A DNA stretch of 64,000 nt. It comes from Paludibacteraceae bacterium (GTDB lineage: Bacteria > Bacteroidota > Bacteroidia > Bacteroidales > Paludibacteraceae). Below, one piece after another: positions 8,785 through 16,537 of the stretch. The stretch spans positions 1-64,000 of the forward strand of contig JAKSLB010000006.1 in assembly GCA_024401435.1 (NCBI GenBank), given 5' to 3'. Under the pieces are notes generated by a model that had not been told where the DNA came from, did no database searches, and was given only the letters and a program-made list of their open reading frames with translations. How positions within the stretch are numbered: position 1 is the stretch's first letter; the number at the start of each line of letters is the position of its first letter. The position numbers and the translations under genes are program-made.

Positions 8785-9563
8785 TTGAGGTAAAACATGT
8801 AGAGAAGACATTTGATGGGAATAGAGTGTTAAAGGATATTTCCACCATCTTTGAACCTGGAAAAACCAATTTAATCATAGGTCAGAGTGGATCGGGAAAG
8901 ACTGTGTTGATGAAGAGCGTGGTGGGTATCCATCGTATTGATTCAGGTGAAATATGTTATGATGGACGTAATATCACGAATATGAAACGTAAGGAGTTAA
9001 ATTTGTTGCGCCGAGAAATAGGTATGTTGTTCCAAGGGTCTGCATTGTTTGATTCCATGACAGTTCTTCAGAACGTGATGTTCCCTTTGGAAATGTTTTC
9101 TTCCATGTCTAAAGATGAGATGATAGAACGTGCTAAATTCTGTTTGGAACGTGTTGAATTATCTCAGGCATTGAATCTTTTCCCATCTGAAATCAGTGGT
9201 GGAATGCAGAAACGTGCGGCAATTGCTCGTGCTATTGTGTTGAATCCTAAATATCTTTTTTGTGACGAACCGAATTCTGGTTTGGATCCCAAAACCTCTT
9301 TGTTGATAGATCAACTGATTCAAGATATTACACATGAGTTTAATATCACTACGGTTGTTAATACGCACGATATGAATTCTGTAATGGAAATAGGCGAGAA
9401 TATTGCCTTTATATACAAAGGAGAAAAAGCATGGCAAGGTTCAAAAGATGAAATCTTCGATACGGGATGTGAACAATTGGAGGATTTTATTTTTGCTTCT
9501 AATCTTTTCAAAAAAGTAAAGAAGGCTTATTTGATGTTCCCTGAAGCACCAACAAAAAAATAG
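8781..9563 (+). CDS. mlaF: MlaF-type ABC transporter ATP-binding protein
   Basis: Cytoplasmic ATPase partner of the MlaE-type permease encoded immediately upstream. Walker A is GQSGSGKT at residues 34-41, Q-loop Gln at 85, signature SGGMQKR from 139, Walker B ending in D162-E163 and the H-loop histidine in NTHDMNS. 260 aa is normal. The 4-nt overlap implies translational coupling. A 91-codon membrane-protein gene follows after 8 nt. Confidence 0.9.
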   Translation: MIEVKHVEKTFDGNRVLKDISTIFEPGKTNLIIGQSGSGKTVLMKSVVGIHRIDSGEICYDGRNITNMKRKELNLLRREIGMLFQGSALFDSMTVLQNVMFPLEMFSSMSKDEMIERAKFCLERVELSQALNLFPSEISGGMQKRAAIARAIVLNPKYLFCDEPNSGLDPKTSLLIDQLIQDITHEFNITTVVNTHDMNSVMEIGENIAFIYKGEKAWQGSKDEIFDTGCEQLEDFIFASNLFKKVKKAYLMFPEAPTKK

Positions 9564-9571
9564 TTTATATT

Positions 9572-9847
9572 ATGGCTATATTTAATTTTTTCAAAGCACC
9601 TAAAATTAGGCAGTATCATCATGAATTTATTTATTATGATCCTAAGAAGGAGGAACGCCAAGAACGTCAGAAACGTGTTCGTGCGAAACTTGGTTTGAAG
9701 GAGGATGAAAATTATCATCCATTGATACGTAGGGGTACTTTCCAAGAATTACGAAAAACAAAAACTCCTTCTGCAAGTTCTCGAAATACTCGTTTGTTAT
9801 TGATGATTGGCGCTGTTATTGTAATATTATATTTTTATATGAAATAA
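9572..9847 (+). CDS. Small single-pass membrane protein of unknown function
   Basis: 91 aa, highly basic and charged over residues 1-72 (YDPKKEERQERQKRVRAK) with one predicted transmembrane helix at the C-terminus (about 73-90). It should sit with the charged part in the cytoplasm. It lies between the Mla-type ATPase and mutL with 8- and 11-nt gaps, so it is part of that operon. I do not recognise a named domain. Confidence 0.7.
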   Translation: MAIFNFFKAPKIRQYHHEFIYYDPKKEERQERQKRVRAKLGLKEDENYHPLIRRGTFQELRKTKTPSASSRNTRLLLMIGAVIVILYFYMK

Positions 9848-9858
9848 AAAGATGCACT

Positions 9859-11745
9859 ATGAGTGACGTGATTCATCTTCTTCCTGATAACGTAGCTAAC
9901 CAGATTGCTGCTGGTGAGGTTATTCAGCGTCCTGCTTCTGTGATTAAGGAGTTGGTTGAAAACTCCATCGACGCTGGAGCTACATCTGTGAAAATCATAA
10001 TCAAAGATGCTGGACGTACTTTGATTCAGGTGATTGATAATGGAAAAGGAATGAGCGAAACGGATGCTCGACTGTGTTTTGATCGTCATGCAACTTCTAA
10101 GATATCTTCGGCAGAAGATTTGTTTTCGCTTCGAACAATGGGATTCCGAGGTGAAGCTCTTCCTTCTATTTCGTCCATTTCTCAATTAGAATTGAGAACG
10201 AAAAGAGCGGAAGATGAGGTGGGAACCTTAGTGGTGATTAATGGAGGCAAAATAGAAAAACAAGAGTCTGTAGCTTGTGCAGATGGTACTAGTTTCTCTG
10301 TGAAAAATATTTTCTATAATGTACCTGCACGTCGCAAATTCTTAAAATCAAACACGACAGAATTTTCTCATATTGAAAAAGAGTTTTTCCGTATTGCTTT
10401 GGTAAATCCGAATGTCGAATTCGAACTCTATCATAATGATCAGATAATCTATCAGATGCGTCAGAGTAGTTTGAAAGAACGAATCGTGGCTATTTATGGG
10501 AAGAGTATTAATTCTCAGTTGCTGTTAATCGATGTTGATTCTACTTTGATAAAAATTGGAGGATATGTAGGGAAACCGGAAACTGCAAAGAAACAGAACG
10601 AACATCAATATTTCTTTGTGAATGGTCGTTATATGCGTCATCCATATTTTCATAAAGCTATTATGCAAGCTTATGAGCGACTCATTCAACCGGGAACGTC
10701 TCCTGATTATTTTATCTATTTTGACATAGATCCTGCTTGTATTGATGTTAATATTCATCCTACAAAGACTGAAATTAAGTTTGAAAGTGAACAACCTATA
10801 TGGTCCATTTTGATGGCAGGTGTGAAAGAATCATTGGGAAAGTTCAATGTTGTTCCTTCTCTTGATTTTGAACATGGAAGCGATATTTTTTCAGATAACG
10901 GATTCTTTAATTCAACGAATAAAACCCCTGTTACTTCTTTAAATATGGAAGTGGATACTTCTTATAATCCGTTCAAAACGGAAGGGTGCGGAGGTGCAGG
11001 TTATCATTATTCGAAAAAGACTACTCCTAATGTGGAGAATTGGCAGGCATTATATGATGGGTTCGAATCGGAAAAAACTTCTAAAACTGATTTTCCATCT
11101 TATATTCCTCAAGAATCATTTGATCCAGCAAACTTTGTTTGTCCTCCTGCCGAAAATGAAAAATTGGTGATGGAAGGAGAGGAAAACAAGTCTCATTATA
11201 TTCAAATGAGAGGCAAGTATATTTTTACTGTGATGAAGTCTGGTTTGGTCTGTATCGATCAACATCGTGCACATGTGAAAATCTTATATGAACATTACCT
11301 GAAAAATTTACAACAACAGAAAGCTGCTTCACAACAGTTGATGTTCCCGATTATGATTAATGTATTGGAATCGGAGGCTATGTTATTGGATGAATTGATG
11401 GAAGATTTGAGCTATTTAGGCTTTGAAGTTTCTAATTTAGGTAAGGGTGCTTTTTCTATTAATGGTATTCCGTCTGATTGTAAAGAGTCGAATGCGGAAT
11501 TGTATTTGAGAGATTTACTGAATTCTTTTAAAGAGGGGGGGGATCTAAAAGAGAATAGAAAGGAACAGATGGCGTTAAAGTTGGCAGAAACTTCAGCTAT
11601 TAAAGCAGGGAAGATGATGTCAGAAGAAGAGATGATGAATTTGGTTGCTCAGTTATTCTCTTTGCCATCTCCTGATGCTATAATTGATAATAGAACAGTT
11701 TTGACTTTCTTTACACAAGAGGAAATAGAAAAAAAATTTAAGTAG
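9859..11745 (+). CDS. mutL: DNA mismatch repair protein MutL
   Basis: GHKL ATPase of mismatch repair that couples MutS to downstream nicking or excision. N-terminal motifs NSIDAGA (35-41), DNGKGM (about 59-64) and GFRGEAL (about 93-99) are intact. 628 aa is typical. In the C-terminal domain the sequence DQHRAH begins at residue 467; compared with the endonuclease motif DQHA(X)2E(X)4E, the Ala and first Glu are changed, so nicking activity is doubtful. The gene carries a run of eight G at 11535-11542 (residues about 559-562), unusual in AT-rich DNA and able to slip. A hypothetical membrane-protein gene lies 11 nt upstream and an S4-domain gene 3 nt downstream. Confidence 0.96.
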   Translation: MSDVIHLLPDNVANQIAAGEVIQRPASVIKELVENSIDAGATSVKIIIKDAGRTLIQVIDNGKGMSETDARLCFDRHATSKISSAEDLFSLRTMGFRGEALPSISSISQLELRTKRAEDEVGTLVVINGGKIEKQESVACADGTSFSVKNIFYNVPARRKFLKSNTTEFSHIEKEFFRIALVNPNVEFELYHNDQIIYQMRQSSLKERIVAIYGKSINSQLLLIDVDSTLIKIGGYVGKPETAKKQNEHQYFFVNGRYMRHPYFHKAIMQAYERLIQPGTSPDYFIYFDIDPACIDVNIHPTKTEIKFESEQPIWSILMAGVKESLGKFNVVPSLDFEHGSDIFSDNGFFNSTNKTPVTSLNMEVDTSYNPFKTEGCGGAGYHYSKKTTPNVENWQALYDGFESEKTSKTDFPSYIPQESFDPANFVCPPAENEKLVMEGEENKSHYIQMRGKYIFTVMKSGLVCIDQHRAHVKILYEHYLKNLQQQKAASQQLMFPIMINVLESEAMLLDELMEDLSYLGFEVSNLGKGAFSINGIPSDCKESNAELYLRDLLNSFKEGGDLKENRKEQMALKLAETSAIKAGKMMSEEEMMNLVAQLFSLPSPDAIIDNRTVLTFFTQEEIEKKFK

Positions 11746-11748
11746 TCG

Positions 11749-12189
11749 ATGGCAAAGCAAGAAGATATATCAGAGGTTCGAATAGACAAATGGATGTGGG
11801 CTGTACGCCTTTTCAAAACACGTTCATTAGCTGCTGACGCATGTAAAAAGGGGAAAGTCTTGATGGCTGGTAATAGCGTGAAGGCTTCGCGTACGGTGAA
11901 AATAGGTGATGTCATTCAAATAAAACGTGCACCAATCACATATTCGTTCAAAGTGCTTGACCTTTCTGAAAACAGAATGGGTGCTAAATTGGTCCCTGAT
12001 TTTATGGAGAATGTGACAACTCCAGAACAATTAGAAATTTTGGAGATGAGTAGGTTCAGTGCCTTCGGTAAACGCGACAGAGGAACGGGTCGTCCGACAA
12101 AGAAAGAACGTCGTGATTTGGATGAATACCTTGATCCTACTGATTATGAGGATGACTTATATGATTTTTCGGATGATGATGACGAGTAA
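11749..12189 (+). CDS. S4-domain RNA-binding protein (Hsp15-like)
   Basis: 146 aa. An S4 RNA-binding domain covers about residues 8-60 (RIDKWMWAVRLFKTRS), related to Hsp15/HslR, which binds stalled 50S subunits with nascent peptide. A basic linker is followed by a strongly acidic tail (YDFSDDDDE). It starts 3 nt after mutL and is probably co-transcribed. Exact cellular role in Bacteroidota is not established. Confidence 0.85.
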   Translation: MAKQEDISEVRIDKWMWAVRLFKTRSLAADACKKGKVLMAGNSVKASRTVKIGDVIQIKRAPITYSFKVLDLSENRMGAKLVPDFMENVTTPEQLEILEMSRFSAFGKRDRGTGRPTKKERRDLDEYLDPTDYEDDLYDFSDDDDE

Positions 12190-12201
12190 ATAGAGAGAAA
12201 A

Positions 12202-12636
12202 ATGAAAAATATTGTATCATTCCTTTTCGTATTTTTTTGCTTTCAATGTTTCGCACAAAGTGAGGTGTCTTCTCCTGATTATTTCTCTTGTGGATTGCGT
12301 AGGGTAGTGGATGAAACGACAATGAAGGTTGGATTTGAAGATAAAAAGGGGAAGATGGTCTTGCCAGCTCAATATTGTAAAGCAGATCGTTTTGTGAAGA
12401 AGAAATGCGCTGTTTATATGAATGCTGAATGGACAGATTTTTCAGCAACAGATGGTGCATTGGAGCATCGTTGGATAGGTGGGAAATGGGGTGTTATTGA
12501 TAAAACGGGAAAATATGTGAAACCATGTATCTATGAGAGAAGTTGGAATGCGGAGATGAATTGTTTTCAGTATGTTGCGCCAACAGATTCTTTTTATTTT
12601 ACAAGTAAAGGGAAAATTGTTCCTATAAAAAAGTAG
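12202..12636 (+). CDS. Secreted WG-repeat protein
   Basis: 144 aa with a signal peptide (about 1-19, ending CFAQ) and at least two WG-type units: a degenerate one near GFEDKKGKMVLPAQY and a clearer one near GKWGVIDKTGKYVKP. Such repeats are common in Bacteroidota periplasmic proteins of unknown role. It lies 12 nt after the S4-domain gene and 3 nt before the DUF4924 gene, in the same operon. Confidence 0.7.
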   Translation: MKNIVSFLFVFFCFQCFAQSEVSSPDYFSCGLRRVVDETTMKVGFEDKKGKMVLPAQYCKADRFVKKKCAVYMNAEWTDFSATDGALEHRWIGGKWGVIDKTGKYVKPCIYERSWNAEMNCFQYVAPTDSFYFTSKGKIVPIKK

Positions 12637-12639
12637 ATT

Positions 12640-13185
12640 ATGATTATTGCAAAACAAAAGAAAGAGGAGAATATTGCAGAATACATCCTCTATATGTGGC
12701 AGGTTGAGGATATTATTAGAGGTTATCAGTTGAATATTGAATTGATAAAGAAGAATATCATCGATCAATATCAACAACCAGAAGAGGTGAAAAAACAGAT
12801 TCTTGAATGGTATGAGAATTTGATTGAGATGATGAAATTGGAACATAAAGAGGAGTCTGGTCACTTACAAATCAATATCAATCAGGTAAATGATTTGAAT
12901 GATTTACACAATGAGTTGTTGCAAAATCCTAAAGAGATTCAATACAATGCTCAATTCTTTAAAGTTTTACCTTTCTTAATAGAATTCCGAAACAAGTTGC
13001 ATGCAGGGGAGGAGATGAATGATGTGCATTTGGCTCTTCATGCTTTGTATGCTATTTTGTTGTTGAGGCTTCAAAAGAAAGAGATTTCCAAAGATACATT
13101 GGTGGCAGTGCAACATATTAGTGGATTATTGGCTGTACTTTCTGCAAAATATAAAACATGGTTAGATGAGGAACCAGAGGACTAA
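12640..13185 (+). CDS. DUF4924 family protein
   Basis: 181 aa, all-helical and cytoplasmic by composition, without signal peptide. The N-terminal pattern MIIAKQKKEENIAEYILYM is typical of the DUF4924 family found in Bacteroidota; no biochemical function is known to me. It ends inside the 3' end of the convergent hemolysin-III-like gene, with a 24-nt tail-to-tail overlap. Confidence 0.75.
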   Translation: MIIAKQKKEENIAEYILYMWQVEDIIRGYQLNIELIKKNIIDQYQQPEEVKKQILEWYENLIEMMKLEHKEESGHLQININQVNDLNDLHNELLQNPKEIQYNAQFFKVLPFLIEFRNKLHAGEEMNDVHLALHALYAILLLRLQKKEISKDTLVAVQHISGLLAVLSAKYKTWLDEEPED

Positions 13186-13794
13186 CCAATGACAAAGACA
13201 TCCTCCGTAAATGAATAAATGCCAGATGGCATGATAGTATGTGTGTTCTTCATCTTTCCAAAAGAAAAATGTGCCAAGAGAAAAACAGATACCTTCTGCT
13301 AATAAAAACCATAAACTGATAGCTGGGAAATTTTCAAAAACAGGTTTGGCTATGAAAACGACAAGCCAGCCCATGGCTAAATAAATAGCCAGAGAAAGTC
13401 TTGGATGTTTCCCCAATGCCATTAGTTTATAACATATGCCTGCTAGTGCTACGAACCAGATGATGGCAAAACATACATTACCCAAGGTGTTTCCAATAGT
13501 CCATAGTAAGATAGGTGTATAGGATCCTGCAATTGATATGTAGATAGCACAATGATCAAAGTAACGAAGTTTACGCTTTACCTCTGTATCTGTCACTATG
13601 TGATAAAGTGTGGAGGAAAGAAACATTAGAATTTCAGAAACACAAAAAACGATTAGACTGAAATTAAGTAAGAATGAGTCGTGTTTCCAACCTTTTTGTA
13701 AAAGGAAGAAGGCCATGATACAAAACAACCCTAAGGAAATAGCATGCGTCCATGTGTTGGCGGCTTCTGCTTTGTGTTTGTCGAATGAAATCAT
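13162..13794 (-). CDS. Hemolysin III / PAQR-family membrane protein
   Basis: 210 aa with seven predicted transmembrane helices. The family's metal-site pattern is visible: an early Glu/His pair (KAEAANTWTH), S..YH in SSTLYH, RYFDH and the C-terminal H..F..H (HAIWHLFIYGG). Bacterial members (YqfA, HlyIII) are integral membrane proteins; hydrolase or ion-related roles have been proposed but are unsettled. It lies 11 nt downstream of the AlkD-like gene on the same strand and overlaps the convergent DUF4924 gene by 24 nt. Confidence 0.85.
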   Translation of the reverse strand: MISFDKHKAEAANTWTHAISLGLFCIMAFFLLQKGWKHDSFLLNFSLIVFCVSEILMFLSSTLYHIVTDTEVKRKLRYFDHCAIYISIAGSYTPILLWTIGNTLGNVCFAIIWFVALAGICYKLMALGKHPRLSLAIYLAMGWLVVFIAKPVFENFPAISLWFLLAEGICFSLGTFFFWKDEEHTYYHAIWHLFIYGGCLCHWLVLWFLI

Positions 13795-13805
13795 AGGTGA
13801 TATAA

Positions 13806-14546
13806 TTATATAGTTCCGTATTTTAATTCTGTATTTACTTCTTCAAAGATATAACGTACGCTAGATCCTTTTGACAAATCTAATTGTTGGATAAACTGTT
13901 CCATCTCTTTCGGATATTTACGAGCTTTAATACGAAGAAAGCTGGAAAGTGAGTTGTATATGACGTAGGAATTGTCGTATGCATCTTTTAAAATGTATGG
14001 TTGAATGGATTCGTCAAATTGAGAATCATACTCAGCTTTGGTGAGTAATAAATTAGCCAAATTAATGTATCCTGTTGCAATAAGGTATTTTGAATTGCTT
14101 TGTTCTCGTCTGGAAATCAGTAATTTGGATACCTCTTGACTCTTTTGACAACTTCTATCGTTCCCCTGATTGTCTATGTAGGAGATTTTACTTAAGAAGT
14201 TCTTTGAAAATTGTTCGCATAACTCAATATTGAAAAGCTGAGATGCGAATTCTTCGATTTTATCTTTTTGAAGGTCATTTTTATTCATATCCTTTTCTAA
14301 TAAAAAAGAGGCGAGAATCATTAATTCTCTACAACCTGACCACCATGCATGTTCTACAAAAAGAGGGTTGGAAGGGAATTCTGCACTTATCTCTTTGATA
14401 CGCATAATAGGTACGCCATAATTGAGTTTGTATCCTAAGGAAGCCATTTTTTCTGCAGCTATACCATTCATAGACAGATGGAAATACTTCTTGGCTTTGT
14501 TGAGCAATGTCTCGACTTCTTCGTTATAGGGGAATACTTTATTCAT
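13806..14546 (-). CDS. AlkD-like DNA alkylation repair family protein
   Basis: 246 aa, helical-repeat protein without signal peptide. The stretch NPLFVEHAWWSGCRELMILASFLL resembles the HEAT-like AlkD/DNA-alkylation-repair family (helix with W.S..RE..ILAS), a glycosylase fold acting on alkylated bases; the match is partial and enzymatic activity is not shown. The ATG at 14546 (MNKVFPYNEE) is preferred over an in-frame TTG at 14564, because two promoter boxes lie just upstream. Probably co-transcribed with the hemolysin-III-like gene. Confidence 0.55.
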   Translation of the reverse strand: MNKVFPYNEEVETLLNKAKKYFHLSMNGIAAEKMASLGYKLNYGVPIMRIKEISAEFPSNPLFVEHAWWSGCRELMILASFLLEKDMNKNDLQKDKIEEFASQLFNIELCEQFSKNFLSKISYIDNQGNDRSCQKSQEVSKLLISRREQSNSKYLIATGYINLANLLLTKAEYDSQFDESIQPYILKDAYDNSYVIYNSLSSFLRIKARKYPKEMEQFIQQLDLSKGSSVRYIFEEVNTELKYGTI

Positions 14547-14577
14547 GTTATAAATAACTAGCAAAAATAATTTTCTG

Positions 14578-14585
14578 CAAAGGTA
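14578..14585 (-). promoter_or_regulatory. -7 box of the AlkD-like gene
   Basis: The minus strand reads TACCTTTG, a TAnnTTTG match. A second box, TATTTTTG, lies at 14569-14562. Both are within 40 nt of the ATG at 14546 and face away from the tRNA-His promoter. Confidence 0.5.
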
Positions 14586-14604
14586 AAATATTTTTCGATT
14601 TTTA

Positions 14605-14636
14605 TTTGCATATAAATGGAAATGCGATTATCTTTG
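14605..14636 (+). promoter_or_regulatory. Promoter of tRNA-His
   Basis: TTTG at 14605-14608 and TATCTTTG at 14629-14636 are 20 nt apart, close to the consensus. The tRNA begins 17 nt later. Confidence 0.75.
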
Positions 14637-14653
14637 CACCACCAAATTTGATG

Positions 14654-14730
14654 GTGGGAGTAGCTCAGTTGGTTAGAGTATCAGATTGTGGTCCTGAGGG
14701 TCGTGGGTTCGATCCCCATTTCCCACCCCA
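14654..14730 (+). tRNA. tRNA-His (GTG anticodon)
   Basis: A cloverleaf folds over 77 nt with encoded CCA at 14728-14730 and C73 at 14727. The anticodon GTG is at 14688-14690. The base before position 1 (G at 14653) can supply the G-1 typical of tRNA-His, pairing with C73. The anticodon stem has an A-C mismatch at 31-39, and the acceptor, D and T stems each contain a G-U pair, so the molecule is less tightly paired than usual. Confidence 0.95.
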
Positions 14731-14738
14731 AAAATGTA

Positions 14739-14767
14739 GAGACGTTACATTGTAACGTCTCTTTTTT
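14739..14767 (+). terminator. Intrinsic terminator of tRNA-His
   Basis: GAGACGTTACA at 14739-14749 pairs with TGTAACGTCTC at 14751-14761, followed by six T. It starts 9 nt after the tRNA. Confidence 0.9.
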
Positions 14768-14822
14768 GCATTATAACGTTTTTTTATAATTTGTGACCAC
14801 AAATCTCTTAATATAGTAAAAC

Positions 14823-16433
14823 ATGAATAAACGATATCGTACGCTATTTCTATTGTTATTTGTAAGTTTGTTCTTAAATGTGTCGGCAGACTACTTCATT
14901 GATTTTAAGCCAAATGTTTCGTTTAGGAAAAGTGAAACGCCTGGATTCATGAATGCTTATTGTGATACGTCAGCGATTGTGTTGTATCAAATCCATGATG
15001 AAGTAGATACTGTACATATAGATTTCTATTTGGATAAGGATTTCCCTGCGACGGATGATGCAGAGTTCAATAAAAATTTGTTGGGAATAATTGACTCGTC
15101 GTTCCTATCCTCTAAAAGTTTTATTGTATATGATGAATTAGATTTAGATTTTTATGAAACTTACGACAACCATATAGTATTGGCTGATTCAATTGTGGCT
15201 AAAGTAACATCTAATAATGATAGCACCTTGTCAATGCGTGTTGAAGAATATAACAGTAGAGATTCCGATTGGAGAACAGGACGGTTTGATTTAATCAATT
15301 TTAATAAAAAGACAAAGTCTCGTTATTATAAAGATCTTGCTGATTCTATCTCAATGTGGAGTCTACGTGGGTATGATGGTGAAGATTATACTATATCAGA
15401 TCATTTGATTACTGTCTATCATTATACGCCCGATGGAACTGGGCGTACGTCAATAGGTTATGATAAACATACAAAAACCACCATTGTCGATAGGGAAAAA
15501 TGGGAATCTATCCCCTTTGATGAGATAATTTTGAATGATGGTTCTGTATATGGTTCATTTCTTGGAATTTTAGCGACTTTGCAATTGGCAGAAGGATGGG
15601 GGTGTTCTTGGGGTGATACAACGAAAGGTAAGAGATTTGACGTGTCAGAATGTTATAATGGTGATATAGATATGGAAGATTCTCACATTGGAGCTTATGA
15701 AGAAGGTATAACATTTTATTTGCCTCGTTGTCCTGGATACAGATGGTATGAGGCTCCAGTCTTCTTCACTTATGATGAGATATATGATTTCTTGTTACCT
15801 GGTACTGCCGTCTATAAAGCGGCTCAAGATTATTGTAAAACGCATAAACCTACAGAATTCGATAGGGAGTATAACCAAGATTCGACAGAGGTGGAAAGCG
15901 TGGGAATTGATTTTGATGTAGATTATATCCAGATTGATGAGTATGATGTAGGGGGTGAATATTCTATCGCATTCCCGCAAGTACTACAGAAATCGAAAAA
16001 GTTAAGCAAAACTTGGTGTTGGGTAGACCCTCGTTATCATAATCATAATTATAATGAAACTATACAACGAGGGAAAGATGTTAAAATACCAAGGAAAATC
16101 AAGTATGAAGGTTTTCGCAAGATTTCTGATAATGGCGATGCAGAAATGTCAGTCAGAATTTTCACCAATTTGGTTGAAGATTATCCTGAGTTAATCCCTA
16201 CGCTGACGGGATCTCCTGATTGTACATCTCCTGATTTTCACGAGTATGATTTGCCAGGAGAAAAGCTTTCAAAACAGTATATTTATAGATGTATTGACGA
16301 AGATACTAAATACTTGATTGAGTATGACATCCGATGTTTGCCAGAAAGAGCATTTTATTATGAAGTGGCATCGTATATGATGTTTAATTGTTTCCAACTT
16401 GAGGATTACAATCAACATTATTATTTTAAATAA
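14823..16433 (+). CDS. Unrecognised secreted acidic protein
   Basis: 536 aa with a clear signal peptide (about 1-22, MNKRYRTLFLLLFVSLF, ending VSAD). The mature part is rich in Asp, Tyr and Ser, acidic, without transmembrane helices or a lipobox, and has scattered Trp and Cys (GWGCSW near residue 260, WCW near 400). I do not recognise a domain. There is no obvious type IX tail. It stands alone between the tRNA-His terminator and the AmpG-like gene. Probably exported to the periplasm or surface; no function is proposed. Confidence 0.75.
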   Translation: MNKRYRTLFLLLFVSLFLNVSADYFIDFKPNVSFRKSETPGFMNAYCDTSAIVLYQIHDEVDTVHIDFYLDKDFPATDDAEFNKNLLGIIDSSFLSSKSFIVYDELDLDFYETYDNHIVLADSIVAKVTSNNDSTLSMRVEEYNSRDSDWRTGRFDLINFNKKTKSRYYKDLADSISMWSLRGYDGEDYTISDHLITVYHYTPDGTGRTSIGYDKHTKTTIVDREKWESIPFDEIILNDGSVYGSFLGILATLQLAEGWGCSWGDTTKGKRFDVSECYNGDIDMEDSHIGAYEEGITFYLPRCPGYRWYEAPVFFTYDEIYDFLLPGTAVYKAAQDYCKTHKPTEFDREYNQDSTEVESVGIDFDVDYIQIDEYDVGGEYSIAFPQVLQKSKKLSKTWCWVDPRYHNHNYNETIQRGKDVKIPRKIKYEGFRKISDNGDAEMSVRIFTNLVEDYPELIPTLTGSPDCTSPDFHEYDLPGEKLSKQYIYRCIDEDTKYLIEYDIRCLPERAFYYEVASYMMFNCFQLEDYNQHYYFK

Positions 16434-16493
16434 AAAAGTACGAGTAATATAATCTTCTGTTTGTGCCGTGATAGTCAACATAAAAAAATTCCG

Positions 16494-16501
16494 TATCTTT
16501 G
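16494..16501 (+). promoter_or_regulatory. -7 box of the AmpG-like gene
   Basis: TATCTTTG, followed by 36 nt to the ATG at 16538. No TTTG box at the standard spacing. Confidence 0.55.
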
Positions 16502-16537
16502 TAAAAGTTGATATAAAAATAAAAGATACTGATTAAT

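Noticed and set aside
14731..14822. Integration site at the 3' end of tRNA-His
   Set aside because: No direct repeat of the tRNA end was noticed downstream and no integrase or mobile genes are present.
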